NCBI RefSeq assembly: GCF_900232825.1
Contig: NZ_OCTP01000011.1
Coordinates: 62,001 to 126,000 of the forward strand
Source: Anaerococcus sp. Marseille-P3625
GTDB taxonomy: Bacteria > Bacillota > Clostridia > Tissierellales > Peptoniphilaceae
DNA length: 64,000 bases
Direction: 5' to 3'
Position 1 is the stretch's first letter. Every line of letters begins with the position of its first letter. Shown here piece after piece: positions 17,894 to 26,725 of this stretch. The position numbers and the translations under genes are program-made. The notes under the pieces are model-generated. The model did not search any database. It had not been told where the DNA came from and saw only the letters and a list, made by a program, of their open reading frames with translations.

Positions 17894-20800
17894 ATGAAAG
17901 TATTTAAGAAGATATTGCTAATCTTAGCTACAATGGCTTTACTTGCTCTTGGTTTTTTCTTTTGCAAAGAATATGTAAGCAAAAATCAAGATGTGGAAAA
18001 TGAAGAGATTTCAGAAGATTCTTATGAGAAAATCGAATCTTTACAAGCTTCAATCAAAGAATCCTATCCAGAAAAATCACAAAGAATAGATTTTCCTGAC
18101 AATAATAACTTTTTTACCATTCCTGGCCAAGAGGAAATTATCCAAACAGATTTAGGCCAATATGTGGATGGTGAGCTTCTGGTAGATGTAGACTTAGAAG
18201 AATTTGACGAAAATATTTTTGAAAAATACGGGGCAAAAATAGTCGGCAAATGCGATATTTGGGGAGGCTATCAAGTAAGTATTCCAAATAAAACTATAGA
18301 CGAACTTGAAGCTATAGCTAAAGAAATTGGTCAAGAAAATGGAGTTTTAATCTCTGAAGTCCACTGGATAATACCAACGCAAAGTAATGAATACGAATAT
18401 CCTGATGATAATTTTATCTTAGATTATAAAAACTCTATTCCTCCAGATGATAAGAAGAAGCCAAAAGATTTCAATAAAGATTCCTTATGGGGAAAGTTCA
18501 ATCCGGATAAAAATTGGCAGAAAAACCTAAAAGCTTTTGAGAAAATAAGGTATTTTTTAAGAGCTGATATTGAATTAAATAATAAAAATCCGTATTGGGG
18601 GTACAAAGTAACAAACTTACCTTATATGCGGAAAAATCTTGAAAGTAAATCTGATGTCACTGTCAATGTATTCGAAAATGGAATTATGGAAAATCTGAAC
18701 GATGACCTCGACTTTGAAAATCTTAATATAAGCGACCTTAACCAAGACTCTGACAAGGATACATCCCTAAAAAATCCTGACTTGGAAAATGACGTCAAAA
18801 AAGAATACGAAATGGCAGATAAGATAAATAATGAACAAGGTAATAAGTTAACAAAGCATACCTACCTAGTATCTTCAACCATAGCTGCCAAACACAATAA
18901 TTATGGAATTTCAGGTGTAAGTGATAAGTCTAAGGTACAGCTAATGCCTTATTCAAGTAGCCTCTTACCTTATCTAATGGCCTATAGATTATATTCTCCT
19001 GATAACAGCTCAAATATATTTAATATTAGCTGGGGTTACATAATCATGTCGCTTTATTATATAAATGCAAGTGATACTAATGCTGCTGAAATAAAAAATA
19101 ATGAATTTAGAGAATTTCTAGTAAATAACCGTCAATTCTTAAAAGAAGAAGAGCTAAAAAAACAAGCACTAAAATCAGATTATCAATATTTTAATGAATT
19201 TATCAATAAAGAGAAAAGTGTAGACGATAATGATAAAAGGAGAATAAACTTAGCTCTCAGATCATTTAAAAATGACAATAAAGATTTTTTAATAGTAAAT
19301 TCTGCTGGCAACGAAGATGAAGAAATAGAAAAACTAAAAGATTTTTCAGACGTTAAAATTACTAAAACAACCATTTTTGATGATTTAGATGAAGATTTAA
19401 AGGACCATGTTATCATAGTTGGTGCTGCTTATCCAAAAGTAAGTAAAGATGGAATCAGTTATTGGGAATACTCTACCAAAAAAAATGTAGATATAGTTGC
19501 ACCAGGAGTTGCTATGCCAGCTTATGACGAAGAAGGTCGTGTTGTCTTATGGCAAGGAACATCAGCGGCAGCACCTTTTATTACAGGTCTTGCTGCCAAT
19601 CTTTACAGTGCTTATCCCGACCAAATGAACGGTCCTCTCGCCAAAAAATTAATTCTAGAATCTGGTAATCTTGATGTTATTGATTCTCGCAATGGGGAAA
19701 ATTCTAAGCTAGTTGATGCAAGAAAGCTTACAGAATTAGCAAAGGCAGAAGATTTCCAAGAAAAAGATGAAGATACAAAAGGTTTAAAAGAAGAAAGAAT
19801 AGATGCTAAGTCAAATAAGTCAAAGTCTAGTCCAGATAGGGAAAAGAAATCCTACTACCAGGACCGCAATGACCCAGAGTTAGCAGAAGATAGAAGATAT
19901 TTTATTGAAAATGTCTTAGGAAAAATAGACCAAGTAGATTTTAAGGAAAGCCAAATATACCTAGTCAAAATGAAGGACGATTCATCATTTTACCTAGTAA
20001 CCAAGGATAATCATTCAGAATATGACTTACAAAATTTCAAGGTTTATCTTGCTATTCCAAATGCAGACCTTTCTAAATATAGTCTACAAAGTGTAGAAGA
20101 CTTTATCCCTGATGAAGAATTTGAAGGTGCCTTTGCAGACCTATATATCTATAATTTCTATGACCCTGATAAGGATAAATTTACTGATTACCTCTTCCTT
20201 TTCCGTGACCATGGAGGTAATACAGTTGGAGATTATACAATAAGAGCCATTGCAATGGATAAGGGCAAGCTTTATCATATAGAGGAATTAAAAGATAGCT
20301 TAGCCTATAGGGACCTTGTATATACTAAAGATTATCCTCAAGGACTCTTAAATGGATTTAAAATCACCTTAGAACCTAGAAATTACCACAATGTGTATAT
20401 TAAGCATGATTTTAATAATTATGATGGCAACTTCACGCCAATAGATTTAGAGATTAATAAGGAAGAAAAAGTTCAAAGCAAGGAAGATTATGACCTTGGA
20501 TTTGTAAAACTCTATAGGGATATAATAAATTCTACTAAGCCTTATTATAATGATGAATACCATCCTCTTTACCTTAACGAATCCTATTATAATGAGGATT
20601 TGAAATTTGGCCTTTGTAAAGTTGATGACTTTTCCTATCCTAACCTAATCCTTTCATCTACCCATGACGGCTATAGTACTTATTCAGTCATACAGTATAT
20701 AGGAAATGGCAAGTATAATACACACCTTATCTTAGACCCGGGACAATCAGGCATAAGCTCAAATTATGTTTATAGTTATGATGATAAGCATCTATTTATT

Positions 20801-21679
20801 GATAATACAATGAATGATGAGATCTATGTGATAGGCAAAGTTGATGGTAAAATTCGTGTAAACTATGGTTTTTCTAAGAACTTACAAGGACCTGCTGACG
20901 TTAGAATAGACTTAGTTGGAATAGATAAAACTAGTGCCAAAGCTTTTGACCAAGAAAGCTATAATGAGCTTGTTTCTAGATTAAAACCTGTAAAAATGTA
21001 TCCAATGAACGATAAAACTTATATGGAAGTAATCGATAAGTATAAATCTGGACAATCAAAGGATAATACTGTAAGAGAAGATTTATACAATCTAACTATC
21101 AATAATCCATTTACAAATAAAATAAGTTATCACGAGCTTTCCGTAATAGAAAAAGATAGCCTATATTATTTAGATGTAAATGACTACAACAAATTTTCTA
21201 TGGAAGATTCTCCATATATGACAGATCCAGAATTAAAAAAATACAAAGATCCATATTTGAAAGTATTAGAAGAAAATGACGGCAAATATATTAAGAAAAA
21301 TGAAGATGGAACATATTACTTTTGCCTATATCCTGGATTTTTACCTACTGATGATCCTAATTTAATAAAATATCGATTCCAATATTTCCCTAAATACGGA
21401 GCAACTTGTTTTGCTTATAAGGATTATATGAAAGTTGATGAAATAATATTCTTGAAAAATGATTATCCAGGGATAATTACCAATGATAAATTATATCTAG
21501 AAGCTGATTTTCTAAGCTGGTGGATGGGTTTTATCTATGATATTAATCCATCTAACAAAACTATAAATATGACAGAAGAAGGTCATGATATAGGCGAAGA
21601 AGGTGTAGATTATATTTCAATTTCAACAGCTTCCTACAATTCTATGGAAGAGCTGTTAGAAGATAATTTTAAAAAATAA
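17894..21679 (+). CDS. Large subtilisin-like (S8) protein with Asp-to-Glu active-site change
   Basis: Exported or membrane-anchored protein of 1261 residues. A basic N-terminus and one hydrophobic segment (about 5-28, no lipobox) precede a propeptide-like region (about 75-165). The S8 fold spans about 250-590. His H322 (KHT ahead of STIAAKH), oxyanion Asn N473 (SAGNE) and Ser S557 (GTSAAAP) are present. The catalytic Asp position reads Glu (E261 in VNVFENGI, where subtilisins have VIDTGI). About 650 C-terminal residues match no domain I know. AAAGGAA precedes the ATG. It may be a slow protease, a pseudoenzyme or a surface protein. Confidence 0.8.
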   Translation: MKVFKKILLILATMALLALGFFFCKEYVSKNQDVENEEISEDSYEKIESLQASIKESYPEKSQRIDFPDNNNFFTIPGQEEIIQTDLGQYVDGELLVDVDLEEFDENIFEKYGAKIVGKCDIWGGYQVSIPNKTIDELEAIAKEIGQENGVLISEVHWIIPTQSNEYEYPDDNFILDYKNSIPPDDKKKPKDFNKDSLWGKFNPDKNWQKNLKAFEKIRYFLRADIELNNKNPYWGYKVTNLPYMRKNLESKSDVTVNVFENGIMENLNDDLDFENLNISDLNQDSDKDTSLKNPDLENDVKKEYEMADKINNEQGNKLTKHTYLVSSTIAAKHNNYGISGVSDKSKVQLMPYSSSLLPYLMAYRLYSPDNSSNIFNISWGYIIMSLYYINASDTNAAEIKNNEFREFLVNNRQFLKEEELKKQALKSDYQYFNEFINKEKSVDDNDKRRINLALRSFKNDNKDFLIVNSAGNEDEEIEKLKDFSDVKITKTTIFDDLDEDLKDHVIIVGAAYPKVSKDGISYWEYSTKKNVDIVAPGVAMPAYDEEGRVVLWQGTSAAAPFITGLAANLYSAYPDQMNGPLAKKLILESGNLDVIDSRNGENSKLVDARKLTELAKAEDFQEKDEDTKGLKEERIDAKSNKSKSSPDREKKSYYQDRNDPELAEDRRYFIENVLGKIDQVDFKESQIYLVKMKDDSSFYLVTKDNHSEYDLQNFKVYLAIPNADLSKYSLQSVEDFIPDEEFEGAFADLYIYNFYDPDKDKFTDYLFLFRDHGGNTVGDYTIRAIAMDKGKLYHIEELKDSLAYRDLVYTKDYPQGLLNGFKITLEPRNYHNVYIKHDFNNYDGNFTPIDLEINKEEKVQSKEDYDLGFVKLYRDIINSTKPYYNDEYHPLYLNESYYNEDLKFGLCKVDDFSYPNLILSSTHDGYSTYSVIQYIGNGKYNTHLILDPGQSGISSNYVYSYDDKHLFIDNTMNDEIYVIGKVDGKIRVNYGFSKNLQGPADVRIDLVGIDKTSAKAFDQESYNELVSRLKPVKMYPMNDKTYMEVIDKYKSGQSKDNTVREDLYNLTINNPFTNKISYHELSVIEKDSLYYLDVNDYNKFSMEDSPYMTDPELKKYKDPYLKVLEENDGKYIKKNEDGTYYFCLYPGFLPTDDPNLIKYRFQYFPKYGATCFAYKDYMKVDEIIFLKNDYPGIITNDKLYLEADFLSWWMGFIYDINPSNKTINMTEEGHDIGEEGVDYISISTASYNSMEELLEDNFKK

Positions 21680-21718
21680 ATAAGAATGATTTAAAAATTA
21701 AGACTTAAAAAGAATACA

Positions 21719-21785
21719 GATAAATTACTTTGCAAAATCAAAATTATGGCATAGGTAAATAATTTTGATTTTGCTAAAATTTATC
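21719..21785. repeat. Long two-part inverted repeat between the S8 gene and arsC
   Basis: A perfect 16-bp stem (GCAAAATCAAAATTAT at 21732-21747 with its complement at 21759-21774, 11-base loop) is extended by an outer 8-bp pair (GATAAATT 21719-21726 with AATTTATC 21778-21785). No T run follows. A further 9-bp pair (ATTGACTAA 21806-21814, TTAGTCAAT 21847-21855) lies beside it. It could be a folded 3' end shared by the converging genes or a remnant of a small mobile element. Confidence 0.7.
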
Positions 21786-21854
21786 CTTAAATTCACAAGA
21801 AAAATATTGACTAAAACTCCATTTTAAAAGACTTACTTTATTTAACTTAGTCAA

Positions 21855-22268
21855 TTAATTATTTTCATTTTCTTTTTTGACCTCATCTACCAATAAAAAA
21901 ACTTTTTTTTCAATCTCTTTGATTATCTTTATAAATTCTTCATCAGATTTTCCACTAGGATCTTCAAGTCCCCAGTCTTGTTTTTTATAAGAATAGCTAA
22001 GAACTGGGCAAGTTACATTGCAGCCCATTGTTATTAAATAATCTACTTTGCCAATTTCATCTATTAGCTTTACTCTTTGATTTTTTTCCATGTCTATATT
22101 GTAAAGCTCTTTGATAAGCCTAACAGCATCTGGATTGATTTTATCCTTAATTTCTGTTCCTGCGGAATAAACTTCAAGATAATCGCTTGCGAATTTTTTT
22201 GCCAATGCTTCTGCTATTTGACTCCTACATGAGTTGTGAACACATACAAATCCCACTTTTTTCTTCAT
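21855..22268 (-). CDS. arsC: Arsenate reductase, thioredoxin-coupled type (low-MW phosphatase fold)
   Basis: Reduces arsenate to arsenite with thioredoxin as partner. The 137 residues begin with the phosphatase P-loop C9-VHNSC-R15-S and contain the redox cysteine pair MGCNVTCPV near residue 80. The EDPSGKSDEEF segment carries the general-acid Asp. No arsR, arsB or acr3 gene is next to it, so the usual ars operon context is missing and a role as a protein-tyrosine-phosphatase-like enzyme cannot be excluded. It lies downstream of veg, beyond a terminator. Confidence 0.85.
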   Translation of the reverse strand: MKKKVGFVCVHNSCRSQIAEALAKKFASDYLEVYSAGTEIKDKINPDAVRLIKELYNIDMEKNQRVKLIDEIGKVDYLITMGCNVTCPVLSYSYKKQDWGLEDPSGKSDEEFIKIIKEIEKKVFLLVDEVKKENENN

Positions 22269-22297
22269 TTTCTTACCCTTCTTACTTAAATATTTAT

Positions 22298-22341
22298 ATA
22301 AAAAGACTCTTGCTTAGAATTTATTCTATATGCAAGAGTCC
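22298..22341 (-). terminator. Intrinsic terminator after veg
   Basis: On the minus strand GACTCTTGC (22340-22332) pairs perfectly with GCAAGAGTC (22313-22305), followed by TTTTTAT. It separates veg from arsC. Confidence 0.85.
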
Positions 22342-22347
22342 TCATAT

Positions 22348-22587
22348 TTATTCTGCGCTTAAAAGCTCTACAGTTGATGTTAGTATATCTGAATATGAAT
22401 AACTAACAGTTCGTTCGCAATCAAAATCGTTATTAACTTTTACAGTAAAGACACTAGGAAAAGCATCTACAATGACACCAGTCTTTGTCTTTATTCTTTT
22501 TCTTCCCATGTCAGCTTTTAGTATAACTTCTTTGCCAATACTATCTTTGACTTTTTCCCTGATATCATTAACAGATTGTATCTCCAT
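22348..22587 (-). CDS. veg: Veg protein (DUF1021)
   Basis: Small conserved Firmicutes protein; in Bacillus subtilis it stimulates biofilm matrix expression. The 79 residues match the family throughout: an N-terminal helix (VNDIREKVKDSIGKEV), the basic GRKRIKTKTGVI strand region, VFTVKVN and the end SYSYSDILT. GAGAGGA precedes the ATG. Two tandem near-consensus promoters lie upstream, which fits the very high expression known for veg elsewhere. Confidence 0.92.
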   Translation of the reverse strand: MEIQSVNDIREKVKDSIGKEVILKADMGRKRIKTKTGVIVDAFPSVFTVKVNNDFDCERTVSYSYSDILTSTVELLSAE

Positions 22588-22618
22588 CTAATCATCCTCT
22601 CATAAAATACTCATTTAT

Positions 22619-22647
22619 ATTGTACTATATAAGTAGGATAAAGTCAA
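22619..22647 (-). promoter_or_regulatory. Proximal veg promoter
   Basis: Minus-strand TTGACT (22647-22642) and TACAAT (22624-22619) are spaced by 17 bases, 32 bases upstream of the veg start codon. Confidence 0.7.
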
Positions 22648-22657
22648 ATAGCATCAT

Positions 22658-22685
22658 ATTATACTAGTTCTGAAATTCTTGTCAA
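22658..22685 (-). promoter_or_regulatory. Distal veg promoter
   Basis: Minus-strand TTGACA (22685-22680) and TATAAT (22663-22658) are spaced by 16 bases, a perfect hexamer pair. The -35 overlaps the stop codon of the upstream aminopeptidase gene (22684-22682). Confidence 0.7.
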
Positions 22686-24064
22686 ATATTTTGGTAAAAA
22701 GATTTGTAAGCTTCTACAGTTGAGTATAAATCAGCCTTTGACACCAATTCTGTTGGTGCGTGCATGCTTATAACTGGTGTTCCACAATCAACAACGTCCA
22801 TGCAATATTCTGCAAGGATAAAGGCAATTGTTCCACCGCCACCTGCATCTACAGCTCCAAGTTCGCCAGTTTGATATATAACATTGTTTTTATCAAAAGC
22901 AGCTCTTACTTCTTGTAAATATTCAGCGTTTGCATCATTTGAGCCACCTTTTCCACCTGAACCAGTGTATTTGGTTAGGGCTACTCCGCAGCCAAATTGG
23001 GCAGCATTATCTATTTCTGAAACATCTTTGAAGTTTGGATCATAGGCTAAAGTAACATCAGCTGATAAAACTTTTGAATTTTTCAAAGTTCTCTTAAATG
23101 ATATTAGATCAGCTTTGCCCTTTAGGTTTAATAGCTCAAGGATTGTATTTTCCAAAAATTGTGAGCTCATTCCAGTTGCACCATAAGAGCCTATTTCTTC
23201 TTTGTCCACAAATAAAGCTACCAATGTTTTTTTGCTATTTTCCATTGATAAAATTGCATTTAATGTAGCATAAGAGCAAACTCTATCATCTTGTCCATGG
23301 GCAATTATCATAGAATTGTCTAAGCCGGCATTTCTTGCTTTTATAGCTGGAACTGCTTCAAATTCTGCTGTTATGAAATCTTCTTCTATGATTCCATATT
23401 TTTCATTTAAGATTTTTAGGATATTTTTCTTAACTGGATTTTCTGAGTCTTTATCTAGTGGAATTGAACCTACTATTATTTGTAGTTGTTCGCCTTTTAT
23501 AACATCTCTAGCTTTTTCATCCATTAGTTTTCTTGATAAGTGGATTAAAAGTTCAGAAATTGTAAATACTGGTTCATCTTCCTTATCTCCAATAGAAATT
23601 TCTACTTTTTCTCCATCTTTTTTATAAATTACCCCGTGTAATTCTAGAGGAATTGTTGTCCATTGGTATTTTTTTACTCCACCATAATAGTGAGTTTTCA
23701 AATATGCTATATTTGTATCTTCTGATAGTGGAACTGGTTTTAAATCAAGTCTTGGGCTATCTGTGTGAGCTCCAACTATTGCCAAACCATTTTCTAAGTC
23801 TTCGCTTCCTATTAGGAAAAGTGCCACAGCTTTTTCTTTGTTAACTGCATAAACTTTATCTCCAGCTTTTAGAGATCCTTCTTTGATCTTTTCATCTAAG
23901 TTTACAAAGCCCTTTTCTTCGGCACGTCTAATAATTTCTTTTGTTGCAAGTCTTTCTGTCTTTGCAGTATTTAAGAAATTTATATAGTCTTTTGATATTT
24001 CTTCTAGGTCATTTTTTTGATTTTCATCAATATTTAGCCATAGATTTTTTCTTTTGTATTCCAT
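22682..24064 (-). CDS. M18-family aminopeptidase (ApeA type)
   Basis: Zinc aminopeptidase that removes N-terminal residues from peptides in the cytoplasm. The 460 residues carry the M18 metal-binding and catalytic segments: VGAHTDSPRLDLKP near residue 100, DKEEIGSYGATGM (catalytic Glu), and STISMHAP-like VISMHAPTELV near the C-terminus. The ATG at 24064 follows AGGAGG by 4 bases; the frame runs 8 codons further into the end of htpG. It is 8 bases downstream of htpG and likely co-transcribed. A second M18 enzyme is encoded at 43681-44949. Confidence 0.93.
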   Translation of the reverse strand: MEYKRKNLWLNIDENQKNDLEEISKDYINFLNTAKTERLATKEIIRRAEEKGFVNLDEKIKEGSLKAGDKVYAVNKEKAVALFLIGSEDLENGLAIVGAHTDSPRLDLKPVPLSEDTNIAYLKTHYYGGVKKYQWTTIPLELHGVIYKKDGEKVEISIGDKEDEPVFTISELLIHLSRKLMDEKARDVIKGEQLQIIVGSIPLDKDSENPVKKNILKILNEKYGIIEEDFITAEFEAVPAIKARNAGLDNSMIIAHGQDDRVCSYATLNAILSMENSKKTLVALFVDKEEIGSYGATGMSSQFLENTILELLNLKGKADLISFKRTLKNSKVLSADVTLAYDPNFKDVSEIDNAAQFGCGVALTKYTGSGGKGGSNDANAEYLQEVRAAFDKNNVIYQTGELGAVDAGGGGTIAFILAEYCMDVVDCGTPVISMHAPTELVSKADLYSTVEAYKSFYQNI

Positions 24065-24072
24065 AATTCCTC

Positions 24073-25914
24073 CTAGATTAATTTCCAAATATTTTTGGTA
24101 TAGGTCACAGGATCTTCAATTTCAAGTCCTGCCATAAGCTTTGCCTGATCTAACAATAACAAAGCTACCTCTTCTATCTTATCATCATCTTTGGCATCTT
24201 TCAACAATTGATAAGCCTTTGAAGATGAATTTATTTCAAGAACTTTTTCTGCCTTGACATTTGGAGTGTTGATTTGATTTTTGAGAGCTTTTTCCATCTC
24301 GAGAGAAATCTCTCCCCTTTGTTTTATCATTGCTGGAATATCTGCCAATTTGTCGGTAAATTTGACATCAACCACATCTTCTGGCAAGGATTTTTTGATT
24401 TTTTCTATAAGGTCATTTTCTTTTTCATCCTTAGTCACTTCTGTGTCTTCTTGAGCTATTGACTTAAATTTAATTTCATCATAAGAATCAAGCATTCTTA
24501 TTAAAAATTCGTCAATTGGCTGATCTAAAAATAAGACGTCTGTATCCTTATCTACTAATTCAACAGCTGGAGAATTTTTGATTTTTTCTATAGAATCTCC
24601 TGTGGCGTATAAAATCTCGCTGTCAGTAGATTTCATTTTTTCCTTGTATTCTTCTAGAGAAATTTTCTTTTCTTTATTTCTTGAATAGAAAAGTAAAAGC
24701 TCTTCTAATTCGTCTTTTTTTGCTCCAAAAGATTCATAAATGGCAACTTTTATATTATTGCCAAATTCATTAAAGAAACTTTCGTATTTTTGTCTATCCT
24801 TATCTCTAAGCTCCAACAAATGAGCATTTATTCTCTTGTTAATTTGCTTAGAAATAACCCTTAGTTGCCTATCTTGTTGGAGAGTTTCTCTGGAAATATT
24901 TAAGGTTAAATCGTCACTTTCTACAACTCCCTTGGCAAAAGAATAAGCATTATCAAGCAAATCTTCGCACCTATCCATAATTTTTACACCGTGAGTGTAA
25001 AGAGTTAGGCCTTTTTGATAATCTTTGGAATAAAAATCAAAAGGTGCTTTTTTTGGTATATAAATGATTGCCTTAAATTCTAAAGTTCCTTCAACATTAA
25101 AATGAATCCAAGAAAGAGGCTCATCAAAACCAAAATGTTGATCCTTGTAAAAGTTGATATAGTCCTCATCCTTTAGTTCATTTTTATTTTTCTTCCAAAT
25201 AGGAATTTCAGAATTTAGAATATCTAGCTCTTTATAATCCTCATATTCTGGCTTATCTTCGGTTGAATCTTCCTTTAGTCTAGTTTTTGTAACTTCCATT
25301 TTGATTGGATATCTGATGTAATTTGAATATTTATTTACTAAAGCTTTTATCCTATATTGGTCTAAATAATCATCGTAATTATCATCTTCAGTATTTTCTT
25401 TTAGAAAAAGCGTGATCTCTGTTCCATGGTCAGCTTTTTCTATTTCTTTTATCTCAAAACCATCGGCATTTTCGCTTATCCACACATATGCCTTATCAGA
25501 ATTGTATTTTTTACTTTTGACTTCGATTTTATCTGCCACCATAAAAGCAGAATAAAAACCAACACCAAATTGGCCTATAAGATCGCTTATATCGGAATCT
25601 TCTACGGTTTTTCTAAAACTTTCAGTTCCAGATTTGGCAATAGTTCCCAAGTTTTCGGCTAATTCGTCTTCGTCCATGCCAATTCCAGTATCTTTGATTG
25701 TAAGACTTCTATTTTCTTTATCAGCGATAATTTCTATATAATAATCTTCCTTGTGAGTTTCCTTATCGCTTTTTAAGTCCATATAATATAATTTATCCAA
25801 AGCATCTGAAGCGTTTGAAATTAATTCTCTTAGGAAAATTTCCTTATTTGTGTAGATAGAATTAATCATCAAATCCATAACTTTTTTTGCTTCGGCTTTA
25901 AATTGTTTTTTCAT
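24073..25914 (-). CDS. htpG: Molecular chaperone HtpG (Hsp90)
   Basis: ATP-dependent Hsp90 chaperone. The 613 residues have the GHKL ATP-binding domain with ELISNASDALDKL, DTGIGMDEDEL and GQFGVGFYSAFMV (about 25-130), a middle domain with GVKIMDRCEDLL and SRETLQQDRQL, and a C-terminal dimerisation domain. GGAGGG precedes the ATG. The promoter and start point are overlaid by a CIRCE element, so expression is probably under HrcA heat-shock repression; in B. subtilis htpG is not a CIRCE gene. The aminopeptidase gene follows within 8 bases. Confidence 0.96.
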   Translation of the reverse strand: MKKQFKAEAKKVMDLMINSIYTNKEIFLRELISNASDALDKLYYMDLKSDKETHKEDYYIEIIADKENRSLTIKDTGIGMDEDELAENLGTIAKSGTESFRKTVEDSDISDLIGQFGVGFYSAFMVADKIEVKSKKYNSDKAYVWISENADGFEIKEIEKADHGTEITLFLKENTEDDNYDDYLDQYRIKALVNKYSNYIRYPIKMEVTKTRLKEDSTEDKPEYEDYKELDILNSEIPIWKKNKNELKDEDYINFYKDQHFGFDEPLSWIHFNVEGTLEFKAIIYIPKKAPFDFYSKDYQKGLTLYTHGVKIMDRCEDLLDNAYSFAKGVVESDDLTLNISRETLQQDRQLRVISKQINKRINAHLLELRDKDRQKYESFFNEFGNNIKVAIYESFGAKKDELEELLLFYSRNKEKKISLEEYKEKMKSTDSEILYATGDSIEKIKNSPAVELVDKDTDVLFLDQPIDEFLIRMLDSYDEIKFKSIAQEDTEVTKDEKENDLIEKIKKSLPEDVVDVKFTDKLADIPAMIKQRGEISLEMEKALKNQINTPNVKAEKVLEINSSSKAYQLLKDAKDDDKIEEVALLLLDQAKLMAGLEIEDPVTYTKNIWKLI

Positions 25915-25923
25915 TTTCCCTCC

Positions 25924-25950
25924 TTAGCACTCTATGTTCATGACTGCTAA
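25924..25950 (-). promoter_or_regulatory. CIRCE operator (HrcA binding site) of htpG
   Basis: TTAGCACTC (25924-25932), nine bases, then GACTGCTAA (25942-25950). The known CIRCE is TTAGCACTC-N9-GAGTGCTAA, so only one base differs. It covers the expected transcription start and ends next to the ribosome binding site. Confidence 0.85.
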
Positions 25951-25951
25951 T

Positions 25952-25979
25952 ACTATACTAAAATTGTAGACTTTTTCAA
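25952..25979 (-). promoter_or_regulatory. htpG promoter
   Basis: Minus-strand TTGAAA (25979-25974) and TATAGT (25957-25952) are spaced by 16 bases, immediately upstream of CIRCE. The -35 lies one base from the stop codon of the preceding gene. Confidence 0.7.
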
Positions 25980-25980
25980 A

Positions 25981-26361
25981 CTAATTTTTAATTCTTTCTT
26001 CAAGAGCTTTTAGCTTTTTGGATTTTTTTACAATCTCTTTTTGAGTTTCAAGCCTATTTGCCACAAGCTCTTCTTTTTTATTTGCCAAAGCTTTTTTGCT
26101 CTTTAGGCTTGTCACTAGAAAGCTTACCACAAAAGCAATTAAAAAAATCCCCATGATTTTGCTATCATCGACAAAATTTCCTATTTTGTAAATTCCTGTT
26201 ACAATTCCAGCTATAATAAGTGGTGTAAGGAAAAACTTAGCAAAGGATAAGTTGCCACCTAAGTTATTTATCTCATCATTTTCTTCTTTTAATTTTTCTC
26301 TTAAAGCTGTAATTTCTGATAAAATCTCTTCTTTTTCTTTTAATAATTCTTCTTTTTCCAT
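25981..26361 (-). CDS. Hypothetical protein: coiled coil - two membrane helices - coiled coil
   Basis: Family not recognised. The 126 residues start with a charged helix with heptad character (about 1-35), continue with two hydrophobic segments (about 42-60 and 68-86), and end with a second Lys/Glu-rich helix (about 90-126). It looks like a small membrane hairpin with both coiled-coil ends in the cytoplasm. AAGGAG precedes the ATG. It ends one base before the htpG promoter with no terminator between, so it may read through into htpG. Confidence 0.75.
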   Translation of the reverse strand: MEKEELLKEKEEILSEITALREKLKEENDEINNLGGNLSFAKFFLTPLIIAGIVTGIYKIGNFVDDSKIMGIFLIAFVVSFLVTSLKSKKALANKKEELVANRLETQKEIVKKSKKLKALEERIKN

Positions 26362-26403
26362 TAAAACTCCTTAAATTTTTTATTTTAAACCCTAGTAAAA
26401 CAC

Positions 26404-26431
26404 TTGTCTTTGCCTAAAATTGTAGTAATAT
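26404..26431 (+). promoter_or_regulatory. Likely promoter of the DUF1858 gene
   Basis: TTGTCT (26404-26409) and TAATAT (26426-26431) are spaced by 16 bases, 24 bases before the start codon. Confidence 0.45.
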
Positions 26432-26455
26432 ATCAATAGGAAAAGGGGGTCTTTT

Positions 26456-26668
26456 ATGGACAATACTAACACAACAGATGAAATGGAAATTACGCGCGAT
26501 ATGCTTATCGGCGATATTATAAAAAACAAACCTGAAACTATCAATATTTTGCTAATGGCAGGTATGGGTTGCATAGCATGTCCATCATCCTTATATGAAA
26601 CCTTGGAAGAAGCTTGCATGGTTCATGGAATGGATGTTGAATATTTGCTAAGCGAATTAAACAGATAA
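26456..26668 (+). CDS. DUF1858 domain protein (redox disulfide-type)
   Basis: Stand-alone 70-residue DUF1858 domain, a small helical domain often found with hybrid cluster proteins and redox enzymes of anaerobes. The typical features are present: ITRDMLIGDIIKNKPET followed by MAGMGCIACPSS, whose CxxC pair could be redox active or bind a metal. AGGGGG precedes the ATG by 7 bases. It stands alone between its promoter and a strong terminator. The exact biochemical role of this domain is not established. Confidence 0.88.
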   Translation: MDNTNTTDEMEITRDMLIGDIIKNKPETINILLMAGMGCIACPSSLYETLEEACMVHGMDVEYLLSELNR

Positions 26669-26669
26669 A

Positions 26670-26717
26670 AGAGCTTATTAGAAGTTTATTTTTTAAACTT
26701 CTCTAAGCTCTTTTTTT
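26670..26717. terminator. Bidirectional terminator between DUF1858 gene and ppaC
   Basis: AGAGCTTA (26670-26677) pairs with TAAGCTCT (26704-26711), with an inner AGAAGTTTA/TAAACTTCT pair. T runs on the plus strand and A on the left flank allow use from both sides. Confidence 0.85.
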
Positions 26718-26725
26718 GTCAAAAT

